NCBI GenBank assembly: GCA_020633495.1
Contig: JACKDR010000006.1
Span: forward strand, 62,001 to 126,000
Length of the DNA: 64,000 bases
Source of the DNA: Kofleriaceae bacterium
GTDB taxonomy: Bacteria > Myxococcota_A > Polyangia > Haliangiales > Haliangiaceae
Direction: 5' to 3'
The notes below the pieces were generated by a model that had not been told where the DNA came from, did no database searches, and saw nothing but the letters and a program-made list of their open reading frames with translations. Below, piece after piece: positions 10,412 through 18,340 of this stretch. Position 1 is the stretch's first letter, and each line of letters starts with the position of its first letter. The translations under genes were made by a program, and so were the position numbers.

Positions 10412-10581
10412 CGGGGCGCGGCGGCGCCACCGCGCCGCCGGCCGGCTCGCCGCCGCTCACGACCGCTCGCCTCGCTCACGCCGAGCGGAGCCCGAGCGGC
10501 GAAGCCGCGAGGGCGCAGTCGAGGCGGCGGGCCGCGGCCGGAGCCCCGTCGGCGATGGCGGATCGTCTCGGCGCCCGCCCC

Positions 10582-10647
10582 CTCGACTCCGGGGTCGCGG
10601 CTGCGCCGCTCCCCCTCGACTCCGGGGTCGCGGCTGCGCCGCTCCCC
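10582..10647. repeat. 33-bp tandem duplication
   Basis: Two identical adjacent 33-bp units starting at 10582 and 10615, each beginning CTCGACTCCGGGGTCGCGGC. A shorter related copy occurs at 10974-11002. Confidence 0.9.
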
Positions 10648-10650
10648 CTC

Positions 10651-11318
10651 CGCTCCTAACGAACAGCTGGGCCGCTGATCTTGCGTGGCGCAGCGATCGG
10701 CTGACCGCGGGTTTGGGCCCGACAGCGCTCACCCCGAGCGGAGGGGGAGGTGCGCAGCACCGACCCCGGAGTCGAGGGGGCGGGCACCGGTGCGCCGCCG
10801 AGACCGCACCGATCCACGCCCTCTCGACTGCGCCCTCGCGGCTTCGCCGCTCGGGCTCCGCTCGAGGTGAGCGAACCACGGCGACCAGGCGACCTGACCC
10901 GGTTCGTCTTGCCGCAAATCTCCGACGGCCGTCGGTCGAGCGCTCGGGGTGAGCGAGGTCATGCGATCCGTTCCGGGGTCGCGGCTGCGCCGCTGCCCCT
11001 CCGCTCCTAACGAACAGCTGGGCCAAGCCGCTGATCTTGCGTGGCGCAGCGATCGGTTGACCGCGGGTTTGGGCCTGACAGCACTCACCCCGAGCGGAGG
11101 GGGAGGTGCGCAGCACCGACCCCGGAGTCGAGGGGGCGGGCACCGGTGCGCCGCCGAGACCGCACCGATCCACGCCTCGACTTCGCCCTCGCGGCTGCGC
11201 CGCTCGGGCTCCGCTCGAGGTGAGCGAACCAGGTCGACCAGGCGACCTGACCCGGTTCGTCTTGCGGCAAATCTCCGACGGCCGTCGGTCGAGCGCTCGG
11301 GGTGAGCGAGGTCATGCG
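10651..11318. repeat. ~350-bp direct repeat, two tandem copies
   Basis: Copy 1 runs from 10651 to about 11001 and copy 2 from 11002 to about 11318. Both begin CGCTCCTAACGAACAGCTGG and proceed in the same order to the shared GAGCGAGGTCATGCGA (10951 and 11304). They differ by small indels (a 5-bp insertion in copy 2 near 11024) and scattered substitutions, so the duplication is recent but not perfect. Confidence 0.9.
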
Positions 11319-11325
11319 AGCCACG

Positions 11326-11751
11326 CTAGCCGCAGGTGCTGCAGCTGCCGCCGCCGCCCGGATCGTCGAGCTGCAGGCCGCAGTCCGAGCAGGCGCCGTC
11401 GATCAGCGCCGCCGCGGTGCCGCACGCGGGGCACGGCGGGTGCTCGCCGTCGGCGGGCATCGCGCAGCTCACCGGCGCGACGCCCTCGCGGGCCAGCATC
11501 TCGTGCCACTCGCCGCGCATGACCTGCGCGACCCCGGGAACATCGTCCTCCTCGACCAGGAGGTGCGCCTTGGTCCCTCAACCACGGCCGGGCGCGGGCG
11601 CCACGACCATCGCGGGGATGCCGGCCGCCAGGCAGCGGTCGCGGACCTCCTTCATGTAGTCCATCGATCCGGCCAGGCACGCCACGACGGGCAGGCCGTC
11701 GAGCAGCTCCTGCGCCTCGCGCGCGCCCAGGGGGACTTCGTCGGTCGACAT
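11326..11751 (-). CDS. small zinc-ribbon protein with in-frame TGA (candidate selenoprotein)
   Basis: Read from the ATG at 11751 to the TAG at 11326-11328, this is a 141-residue protein with one TGA at codon 58 (11578-11580). Before the TGA is an alpha/beta segment (VVACLAGSMDYMKEVRDRCL, AAGIPAMVVAPAPGRG). After it, still in frame, comes GTKAHLLVEEDDVPGVAQVM, then a zinc-ribbon with CPAC and CSDC pairs and a C-terminal CSTCG. The two halves resemble one continuous DUF2007-like 'signal transducing' fold plus ribbon, so the TGA falls inside the protein. A 6-bp hairpin with loop GGTCG starts 14 nt after the TGA, fitting the bacterial SECIS model. If not selenocysteine, it could be a substitution error, a nonsense mutation, or two short genes (the second from ATG 11520). 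Function is unknown. Confidence 0.55.
11547..11563 (-). promoter_or_regulatory. candidate bacterial SECIS hairpin
   Basis: On the coding strand CCTCCT, loop GGTCG, AGGAGG: a perfect 6-bp stem whose apical loop begins 20 nt after the in-frame TGA at 11578-11580 and has G in its first two positions. Known bacterial SECIS elements have the loop about 16-37 nt after UGA, a short stem and a G at the start of the loop. In GC-rich DNA such hairpins also arise by chance. Confidence 0.4.
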
Positions 11752-11782
11752 CGCGGCCAGGATAGCAGGCGCGGCCGCCGGG

Positions 11783-12967
11783 TCAGGCGCCGAAAGCGCG
11801 GCGGTAGATCGTCGCGATCTCGACCGGCGCGACCTTGCGCGGGTTGGTCGCGAGGTACAGCCGCTCGTCCATGGCCAGCGCCGCCAGCTCGCCGCAGGCG
11901 CCGTCGAGGTCGCCCGCCGGCGCCGGCAGGGTCGCGGGCAGCCCGACCTCGGCCTCGAGGGCGCGGATCGTCGCGATCACGGCGTCGACCGGATCGCCGG
12001 CGCCGGCCGGCGCGTCGAGCGCCGCCAGCAGTCGGCCGCAGGCGTCGCCGATGGCATCGCGGTTGACGTCGAGGACCAGCGGCAGCAGCACCGCGTTGGC
12101 CAGGCCGTGGTGGACCCCGGTGGCGGCGCCCAGCGGGTGCGCCATGGCATGGACCAGGCCCAGGCCCTTCTGGAACGCGACCGCCGCCATGCTGGCCGCC
12201 ATCATCAGCTGGGCGCGGGCGTCGCCGTCGCGCGGCGTCGCCACCGCGCGCGGCAGGTGGCGCACGATCAGCCGCGCCGCCTCGAGCGCGATCGCGTCGC
12301 ACATCGGGTGGTAGCCGGGCGCGCACAGCGCCTCGATCGCGTGGGTCAGCGCGTCGAGCCCGGTCGCGGCGGTGACCGCCGCCGGCAGCCCGAGCGTGAC
12401 CTCGGGATCGGCGACCACGGCGCGCGGCATCAGGCCGGCGTGCAGGAGCGTGCGCTTGACCTTGGCCGCGGGGTCCGAGATCACGGCGCCGATCGACAGC
12501 TCCGAGCCGGTGCCCGAGGTCGTCGGCACGCACACGATCGGGCGGATCGCGTCGCCGCGGATGCCGCGGGCGCGGTCGCCGCCGAGCGCGAACGCGGCGG
12601 CGTCGCCGGGCGCGCCGGCGCCGTGGCCGGCGAGCAGCGCGACCACCTTGGCGGCGTCCATCGGCGAGCCGCCGCCGATCGCGATGACGCCGTCGCAGCC
12701 GTGGGCGCGGTAGGCGGCGACCCCTTCGAGCACCTCCGGCTCGGTCGGGTTGGTCGAGACCCCGTCGACGACCTCGGCGCCGAGCTCGTCGGCCAGGGTC
12801 GCGGCCAGCGCCGGGAACCACGGCTGCGCGGCGACGCCGCGGTCGGTGACGACGAGCGCGCGGTGGATCCCGGCGGCGCGCGCCTCGGCGACCAGCTCGG
12901 AGCGCCGTCCCCAGCCGAACCGGTAGCGGGTGGGGAAGGTGATGTTGGCGCGCAGGGCGGAGGGCAT
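11783..12967 (-). CDS. iron-containing alcohol dehydrogenase
   Basis: A 394-residue group III (iron-type) alcohol dehydrogenase, normal length for the family. The nucleotide-binding GGGSPMD is at residues 98-104, PTTSGTGSE follows at about 145, and the metal-ligand region has the family His residues in VHAMAHPLGAATGVHHGLAN. These enzymes oxidise primary alcohols, or reduce aldehydes, with NAD(P) and a divalent metal in the cytoplasm; the substrate here is unknown. The ATG at 12967 is chosen. A GTG six codons upstream is possible, and neither start has a good ribosome-binding site. The small zinc-ribbon gene follows on the same strand after 31 bp. Confidence 0.9.
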   Translation of the reverse strand: MPSALRANITFPTRYRFGWGRRSELVAEARAAGIHRALVVTDRGVAAQPWFPALAATLADELGAEVVDGVSTNPTEPEVLEGVAAYRAHGCDGVIAIGGGSPMDAAKVVALLAGHGAGAPGDAAAFALGGDRARGIRGDAIRPIVCVPTTSGTGSELSIGAVISDPAAKVKRTLLHAGLMPRAVVADPEVTLGLPAAVTAATGLDALTHAIEALCAPGYHPMCDAIALEAARLIVRHLPRAVATPRDGDARAQLMMAASMAAVAFQKGLGLVHAMAHPLGAATGVHHGLANAVLLPLVLDVNRDAIGDACGRLLAALDAPAGAGDPVDAVIATIRALEAEVGLPATLPAPAGDLDGACGELAALAMDERLYLATNPRKVAPVEIATIYRRAFGA

Positions 12968-13043
12968 CCGCGAACGAGCGTACACCCACCCGCCGGGGAG
13001 ACGCTCCCCCGGCGGGGCGGGGTGTCACCGCGCCGGCGCCTCG

Positions 13044-14423
13044 TCAGATCGTGCCGGTGACCTGGGTGTAGACGAAGGCCGCCGGATCGTCGCGGCCGTC
13101 GGGCGCCTCGCGGGCGAAGCGACCGCGGCGCAGGTACGCGGCGCCGACCTCGACGTCGAGGTTGCCGGGGACCGCGTGCCACTTGAGCTGGACCTCGAGC
13201 TGCTGGCCGAGGAACGAGCCCGAGTCGCCGGACGGATCGCGCTGGCCCGCGGTGGTCCAGGCGTCGCGCGCCGAGCTCAGCCAGAACAGGCGGTAGGCGG
13301 CCATGATCGCGAGGTCGCCGGGCGGCGACGCGGTGGCGCGCAGCCCGGGGCTGGTCAGGTTGCTGTTGGCGAACGGGCCGTAGATGCCGGTGGGGCCGTA
13401 GTCGAAGCGGCGGGCGCCGAACAGCGTGTCGAAGCGGCCGTCGACGTCGTCGGCGGGATCGGCGTCGCCGCTGCTGCGATCGAGCTGGGCGATCGCCCGC
13501 GGCGCCCACGGCGCGACGAAGGTGCGGCCGACCTCGAGGTGCACCAGGTAGGCGCGGTGCGACAGATCGGTGGTGTCGGTGTCGGCGGTGCTGGCGCGAT
13601 CGTGGCCGAGCTGGACCGCGACCTCGAGCTGACCGTCGACGGCGCCGGCCGCCGGCTTGCGCACGGCGCGGACGTCGCCGGTGACGAGCTGGCGGTTGCG
13701 CGTGGCGGCGTCGCCGTCGCGCTCGTGCAGGCCGAGCACCAGGCCCTCGAGCTTGATCCCGGCGGCGAGCGCGGGCGAGCCGTAGGCGGCGCCCCACAGC
13801 AGCGTGTCGAAGGTCTCGGCGTCGAAGGCGTGGCCGTTGTCGGCGAGGATCGCGGCGTCCGACGGCTTGCGGGTCACCGGCACCACCGCGAACGCGCGCG
13901 CCACCGTCTTGCCCGGGCTCGTCCACTGCAGATCGACGCCGGTGAAGGTGTTGATCGTGTTGCGGTGGCTGTTGCGGGCGACCAGGCGGCGGCTGCCGGC
14001 GTCGAGCGTGATCCGGCCGACGCGGGCGTCGAGCGCGTCGCCGTCGGCGACCAGCCCGGCGCGGTGGACCGCGACGTATGCCTGCAGCAGATCGAGGGTG
14101 TCGACGATCGTCGTGTTGAGCGCGGTGTCGTCCGGCGCGTAGGCCCGCGCGTCGATCAGCTCGACGCCGACGGTGACCGGGTCGGCGGTCGCGGCCAGCG
14201 TCACCAGCGTGCGCAACGACAGCGCCGAGGCGTCGCCGGTGGCGCCGGCCCGGAAGTCGTTGGCGAGGTAGGCGTAGCGGATCCGGTGCTCGATCCCGAA
14301 CGCCAGCCAGCCGGGGGCGCCGGTGGCGTCGTGGAGCCGCCACGGCGTCGGCGGGGCGGCGGCGGGATCGGCGTGGGCGGTCCGGATCGTGGCGGCCGCG
14401 ACCAGCGCGAGCGTCACGACCAT
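13044..14423 (-). CDS. alginate-export-like outer-membrane beta-barrel protein
   Basis: A 459-residue secreted protein. It has an N-terminal signal peptide (VVTLALVAAATIRTAHA, cleavage near residue 18) and a body of alternating polar and aromatic strands typical of an outer-membrane barrel. Segments such as WLAFGIEHRIRYAYLANDFR, NTFTGVDLQWT and RFDTLFGARRFDYGPTGIYG match the alginate export (AlgE-like, PF13372) family, which forms anion-selective pores. It ends in an Ile-terminated strand. The substrate in this organism need not be alginate; no alginate synthesis genes are present nearby. The ATG at 14423 is used; a GTG at 14447 is an alternative that puts an Arg in the signal n-region. The stop lies 76 bp from the alcohol dehydrogenase start. 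Confidence 0.75.
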   Translation of the reverse strand: MVVTLALVAAATIRTAHADPAAAPPTPWRLHDATGAPGWLAFGIEHRIRYAYLANDFRAGATGDASALSLRTLVTLAATADPVTVGVELIDARAYAPDDTALNTTIVDTLDLLQAYVAVHRAGLVADGDALDARVGRITLDAGSRRLVARNSHRNTINTFTGVDLQWTSPGKTVARAFAVVPVTRKPSDAAILADNGHAFDAETFDTLLWGAAYGSPALAAGIKLEGLVLGLHERDGDAATRNRQLVTGDVRAVRKPAAGAVDGQLEVAVQLGHDRASTADTDTTDLSHRAYLVHLEVGRTFVAPWAPRAIAQLDRSSGDADPADDVDGRFDTLFGARRFDYGPTGIYGPFANSNLTSPGLRATASPPGDLAIMAAYRLFWLSSARDAWTTAGQRDPSGDSGSFLGQQLEVQLKWHAVPGNLDVEVGAAYLRRGRFAREAPDGRDDPAAFVYTQVTGTI

Positions 14424-14681
14424 CGTCGAGGATCGTGGGGACGGCACGTACGATCGACACTGCACGACGCGTCGACCGCGGCGCAATTCGCGCGTTGTTA
14501 CATCCCTGGGACCGTCGCCGCCCGTGGGCGGTGGGGAGGAGAGTCCCCCCATGGCCAGCCCGCCTGCCGGACCGCGCTGGCGACTCGATCTGCCACGCGC
14601 CGCGGCGCCGACGCGACCGCGTTTGTGCCCGCGCACTTGCGGCGTCCGGATGCTGGCACGCATCCGGCAGTCGGACACCGC

Positions 14682-16175
14682 ATGGCCCGGACGCTCCTCG
14701 CCCTCCTGCTGCCCCTACCGATGCTGTTCGCGTGCGCGGGCGGTCCCGACGATGGCCCGTCGCCGTACGACGACGACTATCCGGTGTCGGGCTACGACCC
14801 GCTGTTCCAGGGCGCGCCGAACAACGACGAGCTCCCCGAGGAGGGCAAGGCCGACGCGGTCTACCCGGCCAAGTTCACCGACCTGCTCGCGACCCAGTCG
14901 TCGGTCAAGAGCCAGGGCAGCCGCGGCGTGTGCTCGATCTTCGCCACCGTCGCGCTGATGGAGCACCTCTACCTCAAGGAGGGCTCGCTCCCCGATCCCG
15001 ACTTCTCCGAGCAGTACCTGCAGTGGTCGGCGAAGAACGAGGCGCGCGGCTTCCCCAACACCGAGGGCTCGAACGCCCAGGTCAACCTGCGCGCGATCAG
15101 CGACTTCGGCATCGTCGCCGAGACCGCGTGGCCGTACGAGCGCTACAAGTGGTCGACCTCGAACGACCCGGCGTGTGACGGCGGCGAGAACCTGCCGACC
15201 AAGTGCTACACCAACGGCGAGCCGCCGCAGGCGGCGCGCGACGCCCGCAAGTGGCAGCTGCCCAGGGGCAAGTGGCTCAACAGCAAGCCGCGCTCGATCA
15301 AGGGCCACCTCACCGGCAACAAGACCGCGGTCGTCGTCGGCATGACCTTCTTCTACCAGGCGTGGAACCACCGCGCCTCGGCGCTGCCGGTCAACACCGA
15401 GTACTGGCGCCGCGGCATCGTCCTGTACCCCAACGCCAAGGACAAGGAGCTGTCCCTGGCCAAGCGCGCCGGCCACGCGATCGTGATCGTCGGCTGGGAC
15501 GACGACCTCGAGGTGCCGACCCTCGACGAGACCGGCGCGGTGATCAAGGACGCCGACGGCAACCCGGTGGTCGAGAAGGGCTTCTGGATCTTCAAGAACA
15601 GCTGGGGCACCGGGTCGTTCGGCGTCGACAACCCCAACGGCGACGGCTACGGCTATCTGTCGATGAAGTACGTCGAGGAGTACGGCACCGCATACGTCAG
15701 CGACGTCCCGACCGTGGCGCTGCACGAGACCTGCGACGACGGCGTCGACGACGACCACGACGGCGCGATCGACTGCGACGACAGCGACTGCGCGACCGCC
15801 GCGATCTGCACCGCGACCCCCGAGATCCGGACCTACACCGCGACCCCGGCGGTCGCGATCCCCGACAACGACCCCGCGGGCGTGACCAGCACGATCGCGG
15901 TGACCGACGCCGGCACGGTCGGCTCGCTCAAGGTCACCGTCGGGATCACCCACAGCTACCAGGGCGACCTGCGGGTCGCGCTGCGCCACGGCGACCAGAC
16001 CGTCGTCCTCCACGATCGCACCGGCGGCTCCGCCGACGACCTGCAGACGACCTTCGCGCCCACCGGGCTCGACGGCCAGGCCCTCGCCGGCGACTGGGTC
16101 CTCGAGGTCAGCGACAACGCCGCGGTCGACACCGGCACCCTCGACAGCTGGCAGCTCGAGATCGTGACCCGGTAG
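14682..16175 (+). CDS. papain-like (C1) cysteine peptidase lipoprotein with P-domain
   Basis: A 497-residue secreted lipoprotein (signal ending in LPMLFAC). The C1 peptidase domain spans about 50-345: oxyanion Gln78 and catalytic Cys84 in KSQGSRGVCSIFATVALMEH, His265 in AGHAIVIVGWDDD, Asn306 in FKNSWGTGSFG. All catalytic residues are present. A Cys/Asp-rich linker of calcium-binding type (CDDGVDDDHDGAIDCDDSDC) follows. The last ~115 residues form a proprotein-convertase P-domain (THSYQGDLRVALRHG, AGDWVLEVSDNAAVDTGTL). There is no obvious propeptide. It is probably an anchored envelope or surface protease with a beta-sandwich accessory domain. It is divergent from the AlgE-like gene, and an intrinsic terminator follows at 16227. 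Confidence 0.88.
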   Translation: MARTLLALLLPLPMLFACAGGPDDGPSPYDDDYPVSGYDPLFQGAPNNDELPEEGKADAVYPAKFTDLLATQSSVKSQGSRGVCSIFATVALMEHLYLKEGSLPDPDFSEQYLQWSAKNEARGFPNTEGSNAQVNLRAISDFGIVAETAWPYERYKWSTSNDPACDGGENLPTKCYTNGEPPQAARDARKWQLPRGKWLNSKPRSIKGHLTGNKTAVVVGMTFFYQAWNHRASALPVNTEYWRRGIVLYPNAKDKELSLAKRAGHAIVIVGWDDDLEVPTLDETGAVIKDADGNPVVEKGFWIFKNSWGTGSFGVDNPNGDGYGYLSMKYVEEYGTAYVSDVPTVALHETCDDGVDDDHDGAIDCDDSDCATAAICTATPEIRTYTATPAVAIPDNDPAGVTSTIAVTDAGTVGSLKVTVGITHSYQGDLRVALRHGDQTVVLHDRTGGSADDLQTTFAPTGLDGQALAGDWVLEVSDNAAVDTGTLDSWQLEIVTR

Positions 16176-16226
16176 CGGTCACCCACGCTTTGCTGCCCGA
16201 CCCCCGCGCGCGCGGGCAAGGGCCTC

Positions 16227-16260
16227 GGGGCACGCCGTGGGGCGTGCCCCGTTCATTTTT
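16227..16260 (+). terminator. rho-independent terminator after the peptidase gene
   Basis: A perfect 10-bp stem GGGGCACGCC / GGCGTGCCCC with loop GTGG, followed by GTTCATTTTT. It is one of the few T-runs in the window and lies 52 bp after the peptidase stop, separating it from the efflux operon. Confidence 0.88.
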
Positions 16261-16355
16261 CGGCGGCGGCGCGCCGGCGCGGCGATCGGGCTGAAGCAGA
16301 CCGGCCATCGATTCGTGGCGGGGCCGCCGCGCGGCCGCCTCGGTGGCGCGGCCGA

Positions 16356-17639
16356 ATGGTCACGATGTCGCCCGGGCGCCTGTCGCCGCTGCTCGCCGTG
16401 ATCCCCTGGCTGTGCGCCGCCTCGTCGACCGCGCGCGCCGACGAGCTCGCCGAGCTGCTCGCGGCGGCCCGCGACGCCGACCTGTCGCTGCGCGAGCAGG
16501 GCGCGCAGATCGAGCTGGCCGACGCCCAGGCCCGGGTCGAGCGCGCGGCCCGCTACCCGTCGCTGACCGTGCGCGCCGGCTACGTCCGCAACCAGCGCGA
16601 GGTCGACGTCCTGATCCCCGGCCTCGACGCCGCCGTGCTGGTGCCGCTCGATCAGGTCGACGGCGAGGTCCGGCTCGAGGTGCCGCTGCTCGACGTCCAG
16701 ACCTCGAGCCGGATCGAGGCCGCCGAGGCCGACGCCGACGCCGGGCGCGCGCGCGGCGCCGCGGTCGCGGTCGACGTCGATCGCGCGGTCGTGGTCGCGT
16801 ACTACCAGTGGGTCGCCGGCACCGCGCTGGTCGACGCCGCCGAGCTCGCCGAGTCGACCGCCCAGGACACCGTCGAGGTGGTCGAGGGCCGGCGCGACGC
16901 CGGCGCCGCGTCGCAGCTCGACGTCGCGCGCGCCCAGGCCGACGTCGCCTGGGCCTGGCAGCGCCGCGCCGACGCCGCGCTGGTGGTCGCCGGAGCCCGG
17001 CGCGAGCTGCGCACTCGCACCGGGCGCGCCCCCGAGGGGCCCGCGCCGGCGCTGCCCGCCGACACCGCCGCGGAGGCGCCGCTCGACACCTGGCTGGGCG
17101 ACGCCGACGTCATGCCCGACGTCCGGGCCGCCCGCGCCGCACACCGCGCCAGCGAGGTCGCCGCCGACGCCGCCGAGCTGAGCTGGATCCCGACGGTGAC
17201 CGCGTTCGCGGCCGAGCGGCTGACCAACGCCAGCGGCTTCGGCGAGCGCGCGACCTGGTCGGTGGGCGTCACCGCGACGTGGCGGCTCGAGCTGGAGACG
17301 CTGCGGTCGGCCCGGGTCGCCGACGCCGGCGAGCGGGTCGGCGCGGTCCGGCTCGGCCGCGCCGCCCAGGCCGCGCGCGATCGCATCACCGACGCCTGGG
17401 ATCTGATCGACGCCCGGCGCGCCGCCGCCGACGCCGCGGCGGCCCAGGTCGCCGCCGCCCACGAGGCCCTCGACGTCGCGCGGGTTAGGATCCGCGGCGG
17501 CCTCGCGACCCCGCTCGACCTGCTCGGCGCCCAGCGCGACGCCTTCGCCGCCGACGTCGAGCTGGTCCAGGCCCGCGCCGAGCTGGCCGCGGCGCGCGCG
17601 CTCTTGCGGCTCGCCGCCGGGCGCGAGGTGACGCCGTGA
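16356..17639 (+). CDS. TolC-family outer-membrane efflux protein
   Basis: A 427-residue outer-membrane channel subunit with a signal peptide (cleavage after about residue 28, STARA-DEL) and two long helical repeats typical of the TolC/OEP fold, for example QIELADAQARVERAARYPSL and VEVVEGRRDAGAASQLDVAR, repeated later as VRIRGGLATPLDLLGAQRDA. It should form the trimeric exit duct of the efflux pump encoded by the next three genes, with stop and start overlapping by four bases (GTGA). The ATG at 16356 is used; the ATG at 16365 is equally possible. The substrate is unknown. Confidence 0.9.
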   Translation: MVTMSPGRLSPLLAVIPWLCAASSTARADELAELLAAARDADLSLREQGAQIELADAQARVERAARYPSLTVRAGYVRNQREVDVLIPGLDAAVLVPLDQVDGEVRLEVPLLDVQTSSRIEAAEADADAGRARGAAVAVDVDRAVVVAYYQWVAGTALVDAAELAESTAQDTVEVVEGRRDAGAASQLDVARAQADVAWAWQRRADAALVVAGARRELRTRTGRAPEGPAPALPADTAAEAPLDTWLGDADVMPDVRAARAAHRASEVAADAAELSWIPTVTAFAAERLTNASGFGERATWSVGVTATWRLELETLRSARVADAGERVGAVRLGRAAQAARDRITDAWDLIDARRAAADAAAAQVAAAHEALDVARVRIRGGLATPLDLLGAQRDAFAADVELVQARAELAAARALLRLAAGREVTP

Positions 17640-18340
17640 CCGCCGCGGCGACGCCGGCGATCCGGGCCCGCGGCGTGACCAAGGTCTACGGCGACGGCGC
17701 GCTCGCGTTCCACGCGCTGCGTGGCGTCGATCTCGACGTCGCCGAGGGCGAGCTGGTCATGCTGGTCGGGCCGTCGGGGTCGGGCAAGACCACGCTGCTG
17801 TCGATCCTGGGCTGCGTCATGGCCGCCACCGCCGGCGAGGTCGCGCTGTTCGGGCTGCCGATCAGCGGCCGCGCCGAGCGCGAGCTGCCGCAGCTGCGCC
17901 GGGCCCTCATCGGCTTCGTCTTCCAGGGCCACAACCTGATCGCGGCGCTGTCGGCGCGCGACAACGTCCGCGCCGTGCTCGAGCTGCGCGGCGTGCCGCA
18001 CCGGCGCGCCGGCCGCGACGCCGCGGCGCTGCTCGAGCAGGTCGGCCTCGGCGACAAGCTCGGCAGCCGCCCCGCCGAGCTGTCGGGCGGGCAGCGCCAG
18101 CGGGTCGCGATCGCCCGGGCCCTCGCCGGCGCGCCGCCGCTGGTGCTCGCCGACGAGCCGACCGCGGCGCTCGACGCGGCGACCGGGCACCAGGTGACCC
18201 AGCTGCTGGTCGAGCTGTGCCGCGAGCGCGGCACGACGATCGTCGTCGTCACCCACGACAACCGGATCTTCGATCTCGCCGACCGGATCGTGCGGCTGGA
18301 GGACGGTCGCCTGGTCGCGGCCGGGCAGGAAGCGGCGTGA
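17636..18340 (+). CDS. ABC transporter ATP-binding protein (LolD/MacB/DevA type)
   Basis: A 234-residue ABC ATPase. Walker A GPSGSGKT is at residues 45-52, signature LSGGQRQ at 149-155, and Walker B with catalytic Glu in LADEPTAALD (D173, E174). The switch His is in VVVTHD near 200. Length and sequence style match the LolD/MacB/DevA family, which powers exporters with FtsX-type permeases. It sits in the cytoplasm, bound to the permease at 19440. It overlaps the TolC gene upstream and the HlyD-type gene downstream by four bases each, so the four genes are translationally coupled. Confidence 0.95.
   Translation: MTAAATPAIRARGVTKVYGDGALAFHALRGVDLDVAEGELVMLVGPSGSGKTTLLSILGCVMAATAGEVALFGLPISGRAERELPQLRRALIGFVFQGHNLIAALSARDNVRAVLELRGVPHRRAGRDAAALLEQVGLGDKLGSRPAELSGGQRQRVAIARALAGAPPLVLADEPTAALDAATGHQVTQLLVELCRERGTTIVVVTHDNRIFDLADRIVRLEDGRLVAAGQEAA

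Larger units (their letters stand above)
10440..11325. repeat. non-coding compound repeat block
   Basis: About 885 bp between the dehydrogenase and the zinc-ribbon gene with no convincing gene: all frames give Arg/Pro/Ser-rich low-complexity peptides. It is built from direct and inverted copies of a few motifs. A perfect 41-bp inverted pair lies at 10483-10523 and 10823-10863, with a diverged third copy near 11175-11215. A 33-bp unit occurs twice in tandem (10582-10647). A roughly 350-bp segment is duplicated head to tail. Motifs such as GGGTCGCGGCTGCGCCGCT recur. This looks like a dispersed intergenic repeat family of the genome; no transposase or clear target-site duplication is visible. 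Confidence 0.8.

Noticed and set aside
10408..11305. several 60-240 codon frames in the repeat block
   Set aside because: All are Arg/Pro/Ser-rich, change with the repeat phase and overlap on both strands; no start has a ribosome-binding site.
11326..11520. 64-residue zinc-ribbon as an independent gene from the ATG at 11520
   Set aside because: The coding-like sequence continues upstream in frame (GTKAHLLVEEDDVPGVAQV) to the TGA and beyond it, so the ATG is probably internal. It remains an alternative if the TGA is a true stop.
12930..14681. long forward frame before the peptidase start
   Set aside because: Runs antisense to the alcohol dehydrogenase and AlgE-like genes, and the lipoprotein signal begins only at 14682.
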